The notes below the pieces were generated by a model, which did not search any database, was not told the DNA's origin, and worked only from the letters and a program-made list of their open reading frames with translations. A stretch of DNA of 64,000 bases from Nisaea sp. Lineage in GTDB: Bacteria > Pseudomonadota > Alphaproteobacteria > Thalassobaculales > Thalassobaculaceae. The stretch lies in assembly GCF_034670185.1 (NCBI RefSeq), contig NZ_JAXMNY010000002.1, forward strand, positions 248,001-312,000, in the 5' to 3' direction. Position 1 is the first letter of the stretch. Each line of letters starts with the position of its first letter. Position numbers and translations under genes: made by a program. This document shows, piece after piece, positions 1 to 8,069 of the stretch.

Positions 1-2
1 CT

Positions 3-2081
3 CCGGAAGCTTTCTGGGCTGGATTCGAGCGCATCGTCGGCGAATTCGCGCCGAAGAACCGGGCGCTGGTCGCCAAGCGCGGTGAGCTGCAGAATAAGAT
101 CGACACCTGGCACAAAGCCAATCGCGGCGCCGGTTTCGATCTCGAGGCCTACAAGCTCTTCCTGAAAGATATCGGCTACATCGTGCCGGAAGGCCCCGCC
201 TTCTCCGTCGGCACCGATCATGTCGATGCGGAAATTGCTACTGTCGCCGGGCCACAGCTCGTCGTTCCGGTGATGAATGCACGCTACGCCCTGAATGCCG
301 CGAATGCGCGCTGGGGCAGCCTCTATGACGCGCTCTACGGCACTGACGCGATCTCGGACGAGGGCGGTGCTGCCGCCGGCGGCGCCTACAACCCAGCCCG
401 TGGCGCCAAGGTCATCGCCTGGGCCCGGGATTTCCTGGACAAATCTGCGCCGCTCTCCAGCGGCAGCCATGCGGATGCGACCGGCTACAGCGTTGTCGAA
501 GGCCAGCTTTCCGTCTCGCTGAAAGACGGCACGACGACCGGCCTGAAGGCCCCGATCCAGTTCGCCGGATACAAAGGTGATGCGAGTGCGCCGAGCGGCA
601 TCCTGGTGCGCAACAACGAGCTGCATTTCGAGATCGTCATCGATCGCGGCCACATGATCGGCAAGGACGATGCGGCCGGTATCGCCGACGTCATTGTCGA
701 AGCGGCACTGACGACCATCATGGATTGCGAAGATTCGGTCGCGGCGGTCGACGCAGAGGACAAGGTGCTGGCCTATCGCAACTGGCTCGGCCTGGCGAAA
801 GGCGATCTCGCCGACAAGTTCGTGAAGGGCGGCAAGGAAGTCACCCGCACGCTGAACCCGGACCGCATCTACACCGCCCCCGATGGCGGCGAAGTCCGGT
901 TGCACGGGCGCAGCCTGATGCTGGTCCGCAATGTCGGCCTGCTGATGACCAACCCGGCCATCCTCTATGATGGCGACAAGGAAATCCCGGAATGCCTCAT
1001 GGACGGTGTGTTCAACGCCGCCATCGCCCTGCATGACCTGCGCGGCGAAAACAAGGGCGGCAACAGCCGCGCCGGCTCGGTCTATACCGTGAACCCGAAA
1101 ATGCACGGCCCCGAAGAAGTCGCCTTCATCGAAGCGCTCTTCACCGAAACCGAAAAGTTGCTCGATCTCGCGCCGAACACCTTGAAAATGGGCATCATGG
1201 ACGAGGAGCGCCGGACCACGGTGAACCTCAAGGAATGCATCCGGGCAGCCAAGGACCGCGTGGTCTTCATCAATACCGGCTTCCTCGACCGCACCGGCGA
1301 CGAGATGCACACCTCCATGGAAGCGGGCCCGATGATCCGCAAGGGCGACATGAAAGCCTCTTCCTGGATCAAGGCCTACGAGGACTGGAACGTCGATATC
1401 GGGCTGGAATGCGGCCTGCAGGGCCATGCCCAGATCGGCAAGGGCATGTGGGCCATGCCGGATCTGATGGCGGAAATGCTGAAGCAGAAGAAGGGCCATC
1501 CGGAAGCCGGCGCAAACACCGCCTGGGTGCCGTCCCCCACCGCCGCCGTGCTGCATGCCACGCACTATCACGAGCTGAACGTGAAGCAGCGACAGGATGA
1601 GCTGAAGACCCGCGGCCGCGCCAGTCTGGACGATATTCTGTCGATCCCGGTTGCCACGCGCCCGAACTGGGACGCGGAAACCATCCAGCAGGAACTCGAC
1701 AACAACGCCCAGGGTATTCTCGGCTATGTGGTCCGCTGGGTCGATCAGGGGGTCGGTTGCTCCAAGGTGCCGGACATCAACAATGTCGGGCTGATGGAAG
1801 ACCGCGCGACCCTGCGGATTTCCAGCCAGCATATCGCCAACTGGCTGCATCACGGCGTCTGCGATGCGGCCCAGGTCGAGGAGACCATGAAACGCATGGC
1901 CAAAGTTGTCGACGGCCAGAATGCCGGCGATCCGGCCTACACGCCGATGGCCCCTGACTTCGACAAGAGCATCGCCTTCCAGGCCGCCTGCGACCTGGTG
2001 TTCAAGGGCCGTGAGCAGCCGAGCGGTTATACCGAACCGGTGCTGCATGGCCGCCGTCTGGAAGTTAAAGCGAAAGCGTAG
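3..2081 (+). CDS. glcB: Malate synthase G, 5' end cut by window edge
   Basis: Condenses glyoxylate with acetyl-CoA to malate (glyoxylate shunt, glycolate use), cytosolic. The open frame runs in from the window edge, so only about 30 N-terminal residues of the usual ~720 are missing; the GTG at 183 is internal, since the upstream codons read as malate synthase (PEAFWAGFERIVGEF). Family features seen: the acidic DCEDSVAAVDAEDK stretch, NTGFLDRTGDEMHTSMEAG, GHAQIGKGMWAMPDLM and the C-terminal GCSKVPDINNVGLMEDRAT. Ends 9 nt before the DUF123 gene, so the two may be co-transcribed. No isocitrate lyase is in the window. Confidence 0.97.
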   Translation, partial: PEAFWAGFERIVGEFAPKNRALVAKRGELQNKIDTWHKANRGAGFDLEAYKLFLKDIGYIVPEGPAFSVGTDHVDAEIATVAGPQLVVPVMNARYALNAANARWGSLYDALYGTDAISDEGGAAAGGAYNPARGAKVIAWARDFLDKSAPLSSGSHADATGYSVVEGQLSVSLKDGTTTGLKAPIQFAGYKGDASAPSGILVRNNELHFEIVIDRGHMIGKDDAAGIADVIVEAALTTIMDCEDSVAAVDAEDKVLAYRNWLGLAKGDLADKFVKGGKEVTRTLNPDRIYTAPDGGEVRLHGRSLMLVRNVGLLMTNPAILYDGDKEIPECLMDGVFNAAIALHDLRGENKGGNSRAGSVYTVNPKMHGPEEVAFIEALFTETEKLLDLAPNTLKMGIMDEERRTTVNLKECIRAAKDRVVFINTGFLDRTGDEMHTSMEAGPMIRKGDMKASSWIKAYEDWNVDIGLECGLQGHAQIGKGMWAMPDLMAEMLKQKKGHPEAGANTAWVPSPTAAVLHATHYHELNVKQRQDELKTRGRASLDDILSIPVATRPNWDAETIQQELDNNAQGILGYVVRWVDQGVGCSKVPDINNVGLMEDRATLRISSQHIANWLHHGVCDAAQVEETMKRMAKVVDGQNAGDPAYTPMAPDFDKSIAFQAACDLVFKGREQPSGYTEPVLHGRRLEVKAKA

Positions 2082-2090
2082 AGAGGCGGC

Positions 2091-2546
2091 ATGACCAATC
2101 CGGCGTTGGGGGAATTTGCCCCCATCGTCCGCGATCTTGTCGGAATACCGGCACCGGAACTCCTGAGTGGTGATGCCGCCCAGCCGGTACCGGGGAGTTA
2201 CCTGCTCCTGCTCGAAATCGCAGAGCCCCAGACAATCACCATCAGGAAAAGAGACTCGCGCCTGCCCGCCGGTCTCTTTGTCTATGCGGGCAGCGCCCAC
2301 GGCGCGGGCGGGCTGAAAGCCAGGCTGACCCGGCATTTCCGCAAGGAAAAGAAACAGCACTGGCACATCGACCGGATCACGACAAAGGTCCGGGCCATGC
2401 GGGCGCTCTGTTATCAAGGCATCTCGGAGTGCGAATTACGCGCGCGGCTTCACGCCAGCGGCAGATTCTCGGCCCCGATAACGGGGTTCGGCAGCAGCGA
2501 TTGCACAAGCTGCCCCACACATTTTCTGGAGTTCAGCGGAGGCTAG
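2091..2546 (+). CDS. DUF123 (GIY-YIG-like) domain protein
   Basis: A 151-residue protein with the DUF123 pattern: GSYLLLLEI near residue 35, LPAGLFVYAGSAHG near 59-71, HWHIDRIT near 90-97 and a C-terminal SSDCTSCPTHF with Cys138 and Cys141. DUF123 is a compact GIY-YIG-superfamily domain, sometimes fused to endonuclease III, so a DNA-repair or nucleic-acid role is possible; its activity is not established. ATG follows AGAGAGG and lies 9 nt after malate synthase, consistent with one transcript. There are about 34 extra N-terminal residues before the domain. Confidence 0.8.
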   Translation: MTNPALGEFAPIVRDLVGIPAPELLSGDAAQPVPGSYLLLLEIAEPQTITIRKRDSRLPAGLFVYAGSAHGAGGLKARLTRHFRKEKKQHWHIDRITTKVRAMRALCYQGISECELRARLHASGRFSAPITGFGSSDCTSCPTHFLEFSGG

Positions 2547-2555
2547 GTTCCGGAC

Positions 2556-2768
2556 CTAGTCGTCGTCTTCCGATCGCGGCCGCAGACCGAGATCCATGAC
2601 CTGCTTGCGGGCGTCCTCATCCTCGACACCTACCATTGCTGACAACAGCATTGCTGCAGCAACGACACCTTCCATGTGCGCTTTCAAAGGCGAAAGACCG
2701 CGCTCGAAAGATTCTTCGACCGTCTCATGGTAGGCGTCTTCGATCATGCTTCTGGTGCTGTCGTCCAC
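2556..2768 (-). CDS. Small acidic hypothetical protein
   Basis: A 70-residue acidic, probably helical, cytosolic protein ending in a run of acidic residues (SEDDD); there is no signal peptide or membrane segment. GTG start, preceded at suitable distance by GAGGT, is the natural start in this frame. It converges with the DUF123 gene, leaving only 9 nt between stops. I do not recognise a family. It is called real because the frame is bounded by a plausible ribosome site and fills the gap neatly, but coding status is less sure than for the neighbours. Confidence 0.55.
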   Translation of the reverse strand: MDDSTRSMIEDAYHETVEESFERGLSPLKAHMEGVVAAAMLLSAMVGVEDEDARKQVMDLGLRPRSEDDD

Positions 2769-3143
2769 GATGACCTCTGTCAGGAATGAATCGTCTCAAG
2801 GCCTAGTGATTCGAGAGAAGCAATGCAACGCGTTTGCCCATGAAAAATACTCGCTTTTCGGAAAATATCTTTTTGGCTTTCAGGCATGGAAACACGGCAG
2901 AACGATCGGGGGAAACAGATACACTCGCGAGACGGGAATCCACTGCGAGGTATTTGGTGCGGAGATCCTGCGCTTCAATGCACTTATTTCGGGTTTCCGC
3001 GAAACCGCCTTGTTGCGATCACCCCCTGACAAATGATCACAAAACCTTGATGCGGCATTTGAATACACATCCCGCTACCAATCTGGCCTTAGGTTGCCCT
3101 CAACGCAGGCGCGAGCAGCGCAAACTTACGGGAATGCGGCTTA
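2769..3143. other. Intergenic region, 375 bp, no gene recognised
   Basis: Lower in GC than the flanking genes. It should hold the divergent promoters of the small acidic protein and of the chemoreceptor. A short hairpin (GGTTTC, CGC, GAAACC) lies near 2991-3005. Open frames here are short, overlap one another and lack a family signature. I see no convincing -35/-10 pair, tRNA or small RNA. Confidence 0.5.
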
Positions 3144-4214
3144 ATGGATGTAACAGAGCTGATCGCCGGCTGCGGCCTCAATCGGGAACGAACCGCAGCA
3201 CTACCCAGAGTGTGGGAAAACCACGTTGAAAAGGAACTGGGCGACGCCCTGAGCGCGGTCTACAGATTCTGCCACTCCTACGATGGCCTGACCGGTTTTC
3301 TGTGGGAACAGGACGAGGCGACGTGGGTCACCAATCAGAAAACCCGGTGGGATTCGGTATTCAAGTCGGGCATTGGGCCTGCCCATGTCGAACAGGTCCG
3401 GGAATTCGCTCGCAGCGATCTGGAAAGCGCCATGAATCCGGCGGTCTATGGGCAGTTCTTTGCCTGTATGGGGCGCGAACTCGCGACGCGGGTGCTCGCG
3501 ACCGGAAAGGGCTCGCCGGACTCGCACGAGGCCGCAATCCTGATCGGCACGCTGATGAACGCCGAGGCGACAATCGCTTCCTCCGCCTATAGCGAGGCGC
3601 AGACCGAAAAGAACCAGTCCACCATCGAAGAGCTGACCGGCATGATGGGCCAGAATGTTGGCGATATCATCGGCGGGGTGGCGGGCGCCTCCGACAAGCT
3701 TTCCTCGAGCATGGCCACGATCAGTCAGAATGTCGGGCGCAACCTCGATCTCGCGACAGGCATCTCCGGCACCGTGGATTCAGCGGTCTCCAAACTTTCC
3801 GAACTGTCCTCCGCCATTGACGGCATCCTGAAACTGCTCGACGGCATCAAATCGATTGCCGGACAGACCAACATGCTGGCGCTGAACGCGACCATCGAGG
3901 CGGCCCGGGCCGGCGAGGCCGGACTCGGGTTCGCCGTTGTCGCCCGTGAGGTCAAGATGCTGGCCACGGACAGCCGGGAGGCCGCCGACGGCATCGCGGA
4001 AATGACAAACCGGCTGAGCGATACGCTCGGCATGGTCCAGTCCGGGTTCGCGGAGATTACCGAGCGGGTGTCGACCATGGTGCGCTCTATCGAGGAAAAC
4101 GGCGCGGCGGCTGACGAGCAGCACCGGGCGACTGGAGAAATCGCGGACCGTATGGCCCGGCTCGGACAGGAAATTGATGAGTCCATCTCGGGCATTCGTC
4201 GACACTACGGCTGA
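3144..4214 (+). CDS. Soluble methyl-accepting chemotaxis protein with globin-like sensor
   Basis: A 356-residue cytosolic chemoreceptor without membrane segments. Residues ~1-120 have the layout of a globin-coupled sensor (AVYRF near 38-42, FLW near 52, Q65..RW69, P99..Y102 and a following helix). Residues ~160-350 are a methyl-accepting signalling domain with the conserved hairpin tip around 240-275 (QTNMLALNATIEAARAGE, GFAVVAREV). Such proteins signal to CheA/CheW. The position where globin-coupled sensors carry the proximal heme histidine appears to be Asp92, so heme binding is doubtful (alignment by eye). It lies 29 nt upstream of the redox operon and may sense its product or a redox state; that link is inference from proximity. 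Confidence 0.88.
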   Translation: MDVTELIAGCGLNRERTAALPRVWENHVEKELGDALSAVYRFCHSYDGLTGFLWEQDEATWVTNQKTRWDSVFKSGIGPAHVEQVREFARSDLESAMNPAVYGQFFACMGRELATRVLATGKGSPDSHEAAILIGTLMNAEATIASSAYSEAQTEKNQSTIEELTGMMGQNVGDIIGGVAGASDKLSSSMATISQNVGRNLDLATGISGTVDSAVSKLSELSSAIDGILKLLDGIKSIAGQTNMLALNATIEAARAGEAGLGFAVVAREVKMLATDSREAADGIAEMTNRLSDTLGMVQSGFAEITERVSTMVRSIEENGAAADEQHRATGEIADRMARLGQEIDESISGIRRHYG

Positions 4215-4243
4215 CGAGTGGTGAACAGGGGGAGAGCACACCG

Positions 4244-4480
4244 ATGATTGAGGTCACGGCTGTCGAAACAGTGCAGAGCATTTTCGCCGCCGCCAGTTAT
4301 TACGGCTATATCGGCATCGCGGTGGCTGCAGCTTTTCTCCTCTACGGGGTCGACAGGATCGATCCCAGCGCGCGGGGAAGCTACCTCTTCCGGCTGTTCC
4401 TGATCCCGGCAGCGGTGGTGTTCTGGCCGGTGATCCTGTGGCGCTGGGCGCTTGTCGCCCGGGGAAGGACTGAGCCATGA
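4244..4480 (+). CDS. Small membrane protein, first gene of redox operon
   Basis: A 78-residue protein with two predicted membrane helices (about residues 18-36 and 48-68) and a connecting loop DRIDPSARGSYLFR. Not recognised by name. Its stop overlaps the next start (ATGA at 4477-4480), and the whole series 4244-6705 is joined by overlaps, so it is very likely a subunit or assembly factor of the same membrane complex as the Rieske protein. Confidence 0.75.
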   Translation: MIEVTAVETVQSIFAAASYYGYIGIAVAAAFLLYGVDRIDPSARGSYLFRLFLIPAAVVFWPVILWRWALVARGRTEP

Positions 4481-4623
4481 AGCGCCCTCATCAGCGCTGG
4501 CACCTGCGGATCTGGATCGCTCTGGCCATCTTGCTCCCGGGCTTCCTGCTGGTCACTGTGTTGCAACGCCAGGACCGACCGATCGAACCGCCGCTCCAGC
4601 TCGACACGGGAGCGGCGCAATGA
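4477..4623 (+). CDS. 48-residue single-span membrane protein
   Basis: Begins at the ATG overlapping the previous stop (ATGA) and its own stop overlaps the ATG of the Rieske gene (4620-4623, ATGA). It reads MKRPHQRWHLRIW, then a hydrophobic span ALAILLPGFLLVTVL (about 16-30), then a polar tail. The basic N-terminus suggests N-in, C-out topology. Two translational overlaps on either side are the main evidence that so small a frame is real. Function unknown; a small complex subunit is plausible. Confidence 0.7.
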   Translation: MKRPHQRWHLRIWIALAILLPGFLLVTVLQRQDRPIEPPLQLDTGAAQ

Positions 4624-5675
4624 GCGTACAGTACCGGCCCGTCACCTGGACCCGCAACAAAGTCGCCTACGATCTCGTCCTCGGGTTTGGCATCGCCGCC
4701 TTCATTATCCTGTTCCTGCGTTATGTGCCTGGCTGGCTGGAAAGCCCCCGTATCAGCGGCCCGCAACTGCGCATGCGGGCCTTCGGCACCTGCGCTTTCC
4801 TGCTATTGACCATTCTTCTCAGCATCGGCCCGCTGGCCCGGCTGGACAGCCGATTCCTGCCGCTGCTCTACAATCGCCGGCATTTCGGTGTTGCCATCTT
4901 CTTCGTCGCACTGGCGCACTCACTTGCCGTGGTCGGCTGGTATCAGGCTTTCGGTCCGATCGACCGCTATGTCGCCCTGCTGGCATCGAACACCTCCATC
5001 ACGTCCTGGCAGGCCTTTCCGTTCGAATATCTCGGCATTTTTGCTCTTGGCATCCTTTTCACCCTGGCCGCGACCAGTCACGATTTCTGGCTGAGTTTCC
5101 TCGGCGCGCCCGTCTGGAAAGCGATCCACATGTCCGTTTATGCGGCCTATGCCGCCATCGTCGCTCATATTGCTCTCGGCATTTTGCAGTCGGAACACTC
5201 TCCCTGGCTGCTCGGCCTGACTGGCGTCAGCGTTTGTCTGGTCTGCGGTCTGCACATCGCGGCAGGACTACGCGAGCAGGAGGCATCGGTAGCCCCCTCC
5301 GTCAGCGCCCCTGACGGTAACTGGGTTCACGCCGCAAACATCGTCGATCTGCCCGACGAGGGCGGCGTCACGGTCTTCCTGCCGACCGGCGAGAAGGCAG
5401 CCCTCTTCCGTTACGACGGCAAGGTATCCGCGCTCTCCAACGCCTGCGCGCACCAGAACGGGCCACTGGCGGAGGGACGAATCATCGACGGCTGCGTCAC
5501 CTGCCCCTGGCACGGCTACCAGTACCGGCCGGAGGATGGCTGCTCGCCAGCGCCATTCACCGAGAAAGTGGCGACCTACCGCCTACGCCGCGAGGGGGAC
5601 CGCATCCTGATTGACGCCAACGCACAGCCTCCCGGAACGCCGGTGCCGCCAATTCAACTGGAGCAAGGCGGATGA
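4620..5675 (+). CDS. Ferric-reductase-like membrane domain fused to Rieske [2Fe-2S] domain
   Basis: A 351-residue predicted redox protein. Residues ~15-215 are a multi-span ferric-reductase-like (YedZ/NOX-type) membrane domain with histidines H100, H170 and H183 in hydrophobic helices that could ligate heme b. Residues ~232-340 are a Rieske domain with C276-x-H278 and C295-x2-H298 (CAHQNGPL and CPWHGYQY). The ATG at 4620 was chosen because it overlaps the preceding stop; longer in-frame extensions upstream overlap two other genes. It should pass electrons between a quinone or heme pool and a [2Fe-2S] partner. The Rieske domain is of the ferredoxin/dioxygenase type, not the bc1 type, and probably faces the cytoplasm if the last helix ends inside. 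The electron donor and acceptor are unknown. Confidence 0.85.
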   Translation: MSVQYRPVTWTRNKVAYDLVLGFGIAAFIILFLRYVPGWLESPRISGPQLRMRAFGTCAFLLLTILLSIGPLARLDSRFLPLLYNRRHFGVAIFFVALAHSLAVVGWYQAFGPIDRYVALLASNTSITSWQAFPFEYLGIFALGILFTLAATSHDFWLSFLGAPVWKAIHMSVYAAYAAIVAHIALGILQSEHSPWLLGLTGVSVCLVCGLHIAAGLREQEASVAPSVSAPDGNWVHAANIVDLPDEGGVTVFLPTGEKAALFRYDGKVSALSNACAHQNGPLAEGRIIDGCVTCPWHGYQYRPEDGCSPAPFTEKVATYRLRREGDRILIDANAQPPGTPVPPIQLEQGG

Positions 5676-6433
5676 GCCAATCCTCCAACGACTTCTTCGT
5701 CGGCTACCTGAAAACACCGCCGAAGCTCGCGGCCTTCCTCGCTGTTGTTACGATTCTGCTGATCGGGCTCGGCATCGGTGGCGGCTTCGCTCTGCTGGCG
5801 GGACAGCCGGATTACGGCGATGGCGGTTTCAAGGGCGGCTACAAGGAGCATCTCGGCGTACTGCAAGCCGCGCCTTATCCGATGCTACGGCTCCCGCCGG
5901 ACGAGGCACACCCCGACGGCCGAACCATCCTGCTTTCCAACCCCGGCAAGCGTGGTGCACAGAAGCGCGCGGCGCAGCATGACGGCAAAATCGTCGACGT
6001 GGGCGGAGTGTTCATCACCCGAGAGGGCACAAGCCTGCTTCAGGTCGGCGGCGCCGCGAAAATCCGCCCTGCACAGGAACCAGCTCCCCTCGCCGGATTT
6101 GTGCCCGCCGCGGATATTCCGCTCGGTCCGGTGACGTTACGAGGCGAGATCGTCGATACGAAATGCTATCTCGGTGCCATGCGGCCCGGTGAAGGCAAGG
6201 TGCACAGGGCCTGCGCCAACCTCTGCCTGATGGGGGGCATCCCGCCAATGCTTGCGGTCTTCCACGAAAACGAAGCCCCGACGCTGCTGCTGCTGACGAA
6301 TGCAGCGGGCGAAGCCTTCGACGCCGATATTCTCGACTTTGTCGCGCCCTATGTGTCCGTCACGGGCGATCTCTACCGCCGGGGCGATCTGCTGATGCTG
6401 CGCACCGACGCCAGCCGGATCGGCTTTCTCTGA
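5672..6433 (+). CDS. Membrane-anchored protein with conserved Cys/His motif, redox operon
   Basis: A 253-residue protein with one N-terminal membrane span (about 19-43) and a large soluble part, probably periplasmic. The C-terminal half carries DTKCYLGAMRPG and HRACANLCLMGGIPP: C165, H178, C181 and C185, a C-x15-C-x3-C pattern that looks like a metal or cluster site. I do not recognise a named family. It overlaps the Rieske gene by ATGA and the next gene by TGATG, so it is translationally coupled to both. The likely role is as the extracytoplasmic partner of the Rieske/ferric-reductase subunit. Confidence 0.75.
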   Translation: MSQSSNDFFVGYLKTPPKLAAFLAVVTILLIGLGIGGGFALLAGQPDYGDGGFKGGYKEHLGVLQAAPYPMLRLPPDEAHPDGRTILLSNPGKRGAQKRAAQHDGKIVDVGGVFITREGTSLLQVGGAAKIRPAQEPAPLAGFVPAADIPLGPVTLRGEIVDTKCYLGAMRPGEGKVHRACANLCLMGGIPPMLAVFHENEAPTLLLLTNAAGEAFDADILDFVAPYVSVTGDLYRRGDLLMLRTDASRIGFL

Positions 6434-6705
6434 TGCGCCCGGCGGATCTCCTCCGGCTCCTGCTCGGTCTGGTCTATGCCGCCGCGGCCGGATGGCTGCT
6501 TTACGATTATTCGGACGAAGCGGCATCCCTCCTGCGGGGTCGCTGGCTGAAGGATCTGTGGCCCGGCGCGGAGAAGGTCATACGGGTGAGCTGGCTTTAC
6601 GATCTGCGGATCGTCGCGGTGCCCCTCTATGCTGCGCTCGGCCTCTGGATTGCCGAACGGATCTGGCAGTGGCTGACGGCTTTCCTGCCGAAAGGGCACC
6701 GCTAA
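6433..6705 (+). CDS. Small membrane protein, last gene of redox operon
   Basis: A 90-residue protein with two hydrophobic segments (about 5-24 and 60-82) separated by a charged loop. Its ATG overlaps the preceding stop (TGATG). Function unknown; placed in the same putative complex because of the overlap. No similarity that I can name. Confidence 0.65.
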   Translation: MRPADLLRLLLGLVYAAAAGWLLYDYSDEAASLLRGRWLKDLWPGAEKVIRVSWLYDLRIVAVPLYAALGLWIAERIWQWLTAFLPKGHR

Positions 6706-6875
6706 GTTAATCTGTCGGCCCGTCCCGCACACCCGCCCCCGTGCCATAGCCCGACGATTCCGCAGCTCTTCTGATCGCCTTCAATTTCGCCAAGCGAAAC
6801 CGAATTTCGAAAATACTTGTCGGCCTCCCCGGCTCTTCGATATGACTTAGGAAAAGCACTAGGGAGGAAAGAAGA

Positions 6876-8057
6876 GTGAAAGAGGCAGTCGTTCTATCGA
6901 CCGCCCGCACGGGACTGGCAAAATCCTTTCGCGGCGCCTTCAACGACACGCACGGCGCGACCATGGCCGGGCATGCGCTCGAACATGCGGTCAAGCGCGC
7001 CGGTGTCGAACCCGGCGAGATCGAGGATGTGATCCTGGGCTGCGGCCTGCCGGAAGCAGCAACGGGCAAGAATATCGCGCGGCTCTCCGCGATCCGCGCC
7101 GGCCTGCCTGTGACCGCCGGTGGCGTTACCGTCAACCGGTTCTGCTCGTCCGGCCTGCAGGCCATTGCCATGGCGGCCCAGCGCGTCATCGTCGACGGCG
7201 TGCCGGTGATGGCGGCGGGCGGCGTTGAATCCATCAGCCTGACCCAGGCCAACCTGAACCAGACACGGCTGGAAGAGGCCTGGCTAATGGAGCATAAGCC
7301 AGAGCTCTATCATTCCATGATCGAGACGGCGGATCTGGTCGCGACCCGCTACGGCGTCAGCCGCGAGGCTCAGGATGCTTATTCCGTACAAAGCCAGCAA
7401 CGCACCGCGGCCGCCCAGGACGCTGGGAAATTCGATGACGAGATCGTCCCGATCACCGTCGAGAAGCTGGTGAAGAACAAGGAAACGGGCGAGGTCAGCC
7501 GGGAGACCGTTACCCTCGTGAAAGACGAATGCAACCGGCCGGGCACCACACAGGAGGGCCTCGCGGGCCTCGCTCCGGTGCGCGGCGACGGGCATTTCAT
7601 CACCGCCGGCAATTCCAGTCAGCTCTCGGACGGAGCGTCGGCATGCATTATCATGGACGGCAAGCTTGCGGAGCAGCGCGGACTTGAGCCGCTCGGCATT
7701 TTCCGCGGCCTCGCCACCGCCGGCTGCGAGCCGGACGAGATGGGCATTGGCCCGGTCTTCGCCGTGCCGCGCTTGTTGGAGCGGACCGGCGTCAAGCTGG
7801 AAGATATCGGCCTCTGGGAGCTGAATGAGGCCTTCGCCTCGCAGGTTCTCTATTGCCGCGATAAACTCGGCATTCCGGACGAGATACTGAACGTAAACGG
7901 CGGCTCGATCTCGATCGGCCATCCCTACGGGATGACCGGCTCGCGCATGGTCGGGCACGCCCTGATCGAAGGAAAGCGCCGCGGCGCGAAATATGTAGTG
8001 ACCACGATGTGCGTCGGCGGCGGAATGGGCGTCGCCGGGCTCTTTGAAGTGGCATAA
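6876..8057 (+). CDS. Acetyl-CoA C-acyltransferase (thiolase)
   Basis: A 393-residue thiolase that cleaves 3-ketoacyl-CoA (or condenses acetyl-CoA units). Active-site Cys90 lies in NRFCSSGLQAIAMAA, His349 in GHPYGMTG and Cys379 in CVGGGMG. Full family length. GTG start at 6876 preceded by AGGGAGGAAAG at good spacing. First gene of an operon with two acyl-CoA dehydrogenases 12 nt apart each, which argues for degradative beta-oxidation of a fatty or aromatic/branched acyl-CoA rather than polyhydroxyalkanoate synthesis. No enoyl-CoA hydratase or 3-hydroxyacyl-CoA dehydrogenase is present locally. Confidence 0.93.
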   Translation: MKEAVVLSTARTGLAKSFRGAFNDTHGATMAGHALEHAVKRAGVEPGEIEDVILGCGLPEAATGKNIARLSAIRAGLPVTAGGVTVNRFCSSGLQAIAMAAQRVIVDGVPVMAAGGVESISLTQANLNQTRLEEAWLMEHKPELYHSMIETADLVATRYGVSREAQDAYSVQSQQRTAAAQDAGKFDDEIVPITVEKLVKNKETGEVSRETVTLVKDECNRPGTTQEGLAGLAPVRGDGHFITAGNSSQLSDGASACIIMDGKLAEQRGLEPLGIFRGLATAGCEPDEMGIGPVFAVPRLLERTGVKLEDIGLWELNEAFASQVLYCRDKLGIPDEILNVNGGSISIGHPYGMTGSRMVGHALIEGKRRGAKYVVTTMCVGGGMGVAGLFEVA

Positions 8058-8069
8058 GGGAGCAGACAA

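Noticed and set aside
4244..6705. A photosynthetic or bc1-type Rieske operon
   Set aside because: The Rieske domain has the dioxygenase/ferredoxin-like spacing, with no cytochrome b or c1 partner; the true bc1 operon is at 13.3-15.9 kb.
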